Source of the DNA: Bathycorpusculum sp050108155
Lineage (GTDB): Archaea; Thermoproteota; Bathyarchaeia; Bathyarchaeales; Bathycorpusculaceae
Assembly: GCA_050108155.1 (NCBI GenBank)
Contig: JBNIDR010000025.1
Location: 71,247 to 135,246 of the forward strand
DNA length: 64,000 nt
Direction of reading: 5' to 3'
Made by a program: the position numbers and the translations under genes. Positions 61,343 through 64,000 of this stretch are shown piece after piece (the first letter of the stretch is position 1; every line of letters starts with the position of its first letter). Under the pieces are notes generated by a model. It saw nothing but the letters and a program-made list of their open reading frames with translations. It was not told the origin of the DNA and made no database searches.

Positions 61343-61548
61343 CCTTTTCCCAGATAGGGTGAATTATTATTTTCGCTTAAGGCTGTCAGCAAAGGACAGA
61401 TCAGACCTAGCCCGTTTTCAAGTTTTCTTAACGCAGTTTTTCGAGCACGATAAACGTTAGGTGTCTCAATCTTTAGCTTTTTGGCAATTTGGTAATCACT
61501 TAAGCCCTCTGCGTTCAACCGCAAAATCTTCTGCTCACGCTCTGTCAA
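61240..61548 (-). CDS. LuxR/sigma-4-type HTH protein
   Basis: 102 aa, TTG start 9 bases after the preceding stop. Residues 1-45 form a typical HTH of the LuxR or sigma region 4 kind (LTEREQKILRLNAEGLSDYQ as seen in this class, then IAKKLKIETPNVYRARKTAL). The remaining half runs antisense through the end of the beta-helix gene (103-base overlap) and has no recognisable fold, so the true protein may be read-through of a truncated gene. Last gene of the right-end operon. Confidence 0.65.
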   Translation of the reverse strand: MTEREQKILRLNAEGLSDYQIAKKLKIETPNVYRARKTALRKLENGLGLICPLLTALSENNNSPYLGKGHCFNLAVFRCLLRSKRDMIITTKPATASIGIVN

Positions 61549-61557
61549 CCCTATAGG

Positions 61558-61932
61558 CTAGGTCTCTTCTTCAGAAGCGCTGTGCAGAGTCACGCCTTCA
61601 GCCACCAAGTCTTTCTCAAAGGCCCTGTAAGCATCTACACCGAAGCTTGTCATAGCCCAACACCAGCCCTGCCGCTCAACAACCGCTGAATCCAACTCCT
61701 TAGCTAGCCGCTTATTCATGCGAACAATCCGACGTGTTACCTGATGCCGTGCAATCTTGAACTCGACCAGTTTGGCGGCTATGCCTTTAGGCAGTAATCC
61801 GGGAGAGCCAGCTTCAAACAGCACCTTAAGAATAGCTTTGTCAATCTCATCTTTACAGGCTGCCTCTTCGATAAGCGACTTCTCAAAATGCAGCGAATCC
61901 TTCAAGCCAGCAAAGATAACACGGAGAAGCAA
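61558..61932 (-). CDS. Small winged-helix-like protein of the right-end operon
   Basis: 124 aa from TTG 61932, two bases after the stop of the small upstream gene. The middle (KAILKVLFEAGSPGLLPKGIAAKLVEFKIARHQVTRRIVRM) reads as a winged helix; the C-terminus (GWCWAMTSFGVDAYRAFEK) completes the wing. Soluble. It probably binds element DNA; target unknown. Confidence 0.68.
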   Translation of the reverse strand: MLLRVIFAGLKDSLHFEKSLIEEAACKDEIDKAILKVLFEAGSPGLLPKGIAAKLVEFKIARHQVTRRIVRMNKRLAKELDSAVVERQGWCWAMTSFGVDAYRAFEKDLVAEGVTLHSASEEET

Positions 61933-61934
61933 CT

Positions 61935-62081
61935 TTATCTCGGCACGTCGCGGTCGAGTTTCTTGTCCTTAGCCAGTAGGTACTCGAGTTTTCCAACCTT
62001 GTCGGCTTGGCTACGCTTAGCTTTTGGCGCTTTTTGGGCTGAAATTGGCATGTTTTGAACAGGTTCGTTGTTTGCTTCCAT
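61935..62081 (-). CDS. Small basic protein of the right-end operon
   Basis: 48 aa from ATG 62081, which follows the previous stop by one base (TGACATG). Very basic and Lys/Asp-rich (KAPKAKRSQADKVGKLEYLL, then AKDKKLDRDVPR). It probably contacts nucleic acid or a partner. It fits exactly between its neighbours, which is the main evidence for it. Confidence 0.6.
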   Translation of the reverse strand: MEANNEPVQNMPISAQKAPKAKRSQADKVGKLEYLLAKDKKLDRDVPR

Positions 62082-62082
62082 G

Positions 62083-62307
62083 TCAAAATGCACACTCCAA
62101 GAGTTCCGCTCCATGCGGAGAAAACGCTTTTAAGCGTCTGGCATCTACATCAATCAACCGCAGAAAAGCGTCTTCTGAAAAGCATGGACTTTTTCCATGC
62201 CCTCGGCTATGTGCTAAAAGTGCTTTTGAACAGGTTTTCACTGTCAAAAACACGTTACCACGTACATGGCAAGGCATAGAATCTGCTACGACCAGCCTAA
62301 GAGACAT
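62083..62307 (-). CDS. Small protein of the right-end operon
   Basis: 74 aa from ATG 62307, preceded by AAGGCGG and overlapping the end of the upstream gene by 11 bases. Contains several Cys (C30, C41 region and C-terminal ELLECAF) and His residues; a helical C-terminus (AFLRLIDVDARRLKAF). No family recognised. Confidence 0.58.
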   Translation of the reverse strand: MSLRLVVADSMPCHVRGNVFLTVKTCSKALLAHSRGHGKSPCFSEDAFLRLIDVDARRLKAFSPHGAELLECAF

Positions 62308-63211
62308 AGCTTTTTCCGCCTTGTTCAGAAACCTTAGGCGTATCCTGGCTGCCAGATGCAAGGTCCACCAGCTTGGTTAGGGCGCTAAACATTGCCGTAT
62401 TGAGCTTTTCCAATTCATACAAGCGGCTGTTAGCAAACTTTACTGCTTCAGAGACACGCTTAACCTCTTCCTTTAACTCAAAAGACGCTTGCATGTGGTC
62501 ATGTTCGCTTATCCCTTTTTTTAGGGCGGCTTCAAAGGCGTTAACGCTCATCGGCTGGGAAACCTTCCATTCCTTTCGAACCAAGTTTTCCTCTTTCTGG
62601 TAGACCCGTTCGACCATTCCGTAGAGGCCCTTCTTGGTAACACATTGAACACCGTCAAGGCGAACGCTATAGTAGTCCTTGTTACATTCAAACGTGAGAA
62701 GCTCCAAATCCACAACAGGCCTGCCCAACCTACCCTCAACAATATCAAACCAGCGATGCAACGCCAAAAGACAAGCATCATGACTCATACCCGCATCACA
62801 AGCAATATAGCCGCTGACCTTGCGCCGCTCTTGCCCAAAGCAAACATGAATCTTCACCCCACCCACAACCTCATCCTTCTCCCAATGGGAAACTGTTCCA
62901 GCGAAAAACCGCAAGCTTATGTTGTGAACGCAGAGCGGAACGAACCGCATCCCGTAGGTGATTTTGTTACAGTATGCTCCTGGATAGGGTTGCAGGATTA
63001 AGCCTCGGTCTAAGAGTTTGCGGAGGATAACTCGTACTGTTGAGCGTTTGGCATGGACTTTTCTAGCTACTTCATAGGGTGCAAGCTCGATTTCGCTTTC
63101 ATCGATTAATTTTAAGATGCGTTCTTCCACGCTGAAGCCCGAGTGTGGAGAGTAACTGTTATCACACCTGTTACCTGCCATCGATGACTTGTCATTAGAT
63201 TTCCCAGCCAA
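62297..63211 (-). CDS. Winged-helix protein with coiled-coil C-terminus, candidate element initiator/regulator
   Basis: 304 aa from TTG 63211 (ATG 63181 possible). Residues 25-80 are a winged helix (ILKLIDESEIELAPYEVARK, AKRSTVRVILRKLLDRGLI). A middle alpha/beta domain (about 90-210) has VGGVKIHVCFGQERRKVSGY. A coiled-coil follows from about 235 to 285. First gene of the compact leftward operon at the right end of the element, opposite the integrase end; a replication, partition or regulatory role is plausible by position only. Confidence 0.7.
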   Translation of the reverse strand: MAGKSNDKSSMAGNRCDNSYSPHSGFSVEERILKLIDESEIELAPYEVARKVHAKRSTVRVILRKLLDRGLILQPYPGAYCNKITYGMRFVPLCVHNISLRFFAGTVSHWEKDEVVGGVKIHVCFGQERRKVSGYIACDAGMSHDACLLALHRWFDIVEGRLGRPVVDLELLTFECNKDYYSVRLDGVQCVTKKGLYGMVERVYQKEENLVRKEWKVSQPMSVNAFEAALKKGISEHDHMQASFELKEEVKRVSEAVKFANSRLYELEKLNTAMFSALTKLVDLASGSQDTPKVSEQGGKSYVS

Positions 63212-63485
63212 AACGCCTATGCTCCGCTAAGTTTCACCGGTTCATGTTTTAAGGCTTGGACTAAGAGCCCAAAATTAGTTGATGAATACTTTTGGTAAAA
63301 AAAGAGGGAGAGATTGGAAGAATTCGGTAGAAATGCTTGCTGCGGTAGTCGGTAACCGTCGGACCCGCCATACATGTCTTGCATTTATACGATTTTTACG
63401 TATCCAGACCCGCCGCACAGGTGCGACATTTGTACTGACTTTTCACCACCCACTTTTTTCTTTTGTTTTGGGGCTGAGCTAGCAA
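63212..63485. other. Intergenic region containing attR
   Basis: No credible gene. It holds the promoter of the leftward right-end operon, the 15-bp attR, and upstream sequence of the rightward partial gene. An open frame crossing attR (63,279-63,482) has no ribosome site and looks incidental. Confidence 0.4.
63356..63370 (+). repeat. attR: exact 15-bp copy of the tRNA-Lys 3' end
   Basis: CCGTCGGACCCGCCA, identical to 33247-33261. Flanking bases differ and no tRNA body precedes it, as expected for the distal junction of a tRNA-integrated element. Confidence 0.82.
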
Positions 63486-64000
63486 GTGGCAGAGGAAAAA
63501 GCGGTCAGCGGTGTTCAGCCCAAGAATTTGATCTGCAATTTTAGGGCACCAAACATGCGACATTACCAGCGCTGGAAAGAGTACGTGCAGTGGGCAAAAG
63601 ACAACGGCATGGACGTATGCCACATCACCCTAAGCCTAGTCGATGCGTTTATGAAAGGAACTGAAGGTGCTGCAGAGGTTCGCAGTGGAAAGCAGGTTAT
63701 CAATATTCAGCAGACCAACGTTTTCCAGTACCAGGTCAGTAAGCCCCGGCGTGAGCCCTATGATTTGAGTTGTGTGAAGAAGGAGTATCAGAGAACATTT
63801 AGTAGTTTTCTTCTTGAGGCCTATATCCTTCACAAGGCAAGTGACTTAAAGCGTGAATTTAGCTATCAGGACTTTTTAGAGCTCAAACATGACGCGTTTA
63901 GACGGATTATCCTTCGTTTGCGGCGTAAAGGTAAAATCGTAGCCAATCCCCAGCGCACTGTCCCCAGATTTTACTTTTTGGCAGAAAGGCTAGCCGAGAG
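63486..64000 (+). CDS. Unknown soluble protein, 3' end outside the window
   Basis: At least 171 aa from GTG 63486 (a stop codon lies two codons upstream, so this is the first possible start); the frame is still open at 64,000. Rich in aromatic and basic residues: HYQRWKEYVQWAKDNGMDV near residue 26, VFQYQVSKPRREPYDLS, KKEYQRTFSSFLLEAYILH, and a C-terminal segment FRRIILRLRRKGKIVANP that resembles a DNA-binding wing. No family recognised. It lies beyond attR, so it is either host or part of a second element in tandem. Confidence 0.7.
   Translation, partial: MAEEKAVSGVQPKNLICNFRAPNMRHYQRWKEYVQWAKDNGMDVCHITLSLVDAFMKGTEGAAEVRSGKQVINIQQTNVFQYQVSKPRREPYDLSCVKKEYQRTFSSFLLEAYILHKASDLKREFSYQDFLELKHDAFRRIILRLRRKGKIVANPQRTVPRFYFLAERLAE

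Larger units (their letters stand above)
33247..63370. mobile_element. Integrated genetic element of about 30.1 kb in tRNA-Lys
   Basis: Bounded by exact 15-bp repeats of the tRNA-Lys 3' end, with a tyrosine-recombinase gene immediately inside the left end. Left module: AbrB-like protein, hypothetical and integrase in overlapping order, with a divergent HTH gene. Right module: five tightly packed leftward genes. The centre carries secreted and membrane proteins, six beta-helix proteins, a cation-efflux transporter and a PIN/HTH pair. No capsid, portal, terminase, conjugation or obvious polymerase gene is recognised, so the class (plasmid, virus or satellite) is open. Genes inside look AT-richer than the housekeeping genes to the left. 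Confidence 0.8.

Noticed and set aside
61883..62095. 70-codon minus-strand frame in the right-end operon
   Set aside because: A competing frame (48 aa, 61,935-62,081) fits exactly between neighbours with a coupled start; this one overlaps two better genes.
63279..63482. 67-codon plus-strand frame crossing attR
   Set aside because: It spans the recombination junction, has no ribosome site and an implausible composition.

Overview
The window looks like a mesophilic archaeon of the TACK group, most likely Bathyarchaeia; the lineage is inferred, since no rRNA is present. Supporting signs are an archaeal-type valyl-tRNA synthetase, a Y-family polymerase ending in an archaeal PCNA box, a CdvA-like cell-division protein, a RimK/MptN-type ligase, TATA-box promoters set close to start codons, frequent GTG/TTG starts and many secreted beta-helix (NosD-like) proteins. 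One 50-N assembly gap interrupts a PHP-domain gene.

Positions 1-33,180 are mostly ordinary chromosome. In order: a radical SAM protein coupled to a translesion polymerase; a HAMP transducer with no output domain; a molybdopterin oxidoreductase; a small gene with an A-AAA-AAG slip site; two glycosyltransferases; LemA/TPM proteins; PHP protein and MetG; NikR divergent from a P1B ATPase with an unusual CPS motif; a RimK-like ligase; a ThiT-AIR-synthase pair; a secreted protein behind a leader of three hairpins; a TPP-riboswitch operon (ECF S-component and methyltransferase); a cation/proton antiporter; a membrane-bound HTH protein; ValS and aspartate dehydrogenase; an Hsp20-HTH-zinc-ribbon operon; a heliorhodopsin followed by a frameshifted FMN-binding gene; a CdvA-like protein with a long repetitive acidic tail; and a PadR regulator.

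Positions 33,247-63,370 form what I interpret as an integrated genetic element of about 30.1 kb. It starts at the 3' end of an intact tRNA-Lys(UUU), next to a tyrosine-recombinase gene, and ends at an exact 15-bp copy of that tRNA 3' end. The left end has a coupled AbrB-hypothetical-integrase module and a divergent HTH gene. It is followed by a non-coding region with four tandem inverted repeats whose arms differ between copies but still pair. The right end has a compact leftward operon of five small and regulatory genes. The cargo is mainly surface and secreted proteins: a PQQ-like propeller, two paralogous sugar-hydrolase-like proteins, several anchored proteins, a five-gene overlapping cluster of beta-helix proteins, a sixth beta-helix gene, a cation-efflux transporter and a PIN toxin with a composite HTH antitoxin.

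Several cargo promoters share a palindrome, GTCAAG-N4-CTTGAC, at a fixed distance upstream of the TATA box. The same site occurs at the far left of the window, outside the element, so a regulator common to host and element may control both. A second shared promoter block precedes two other secreted-protein genes. Beyond the right repeat, an open reading frame of unknown function runs off the window.
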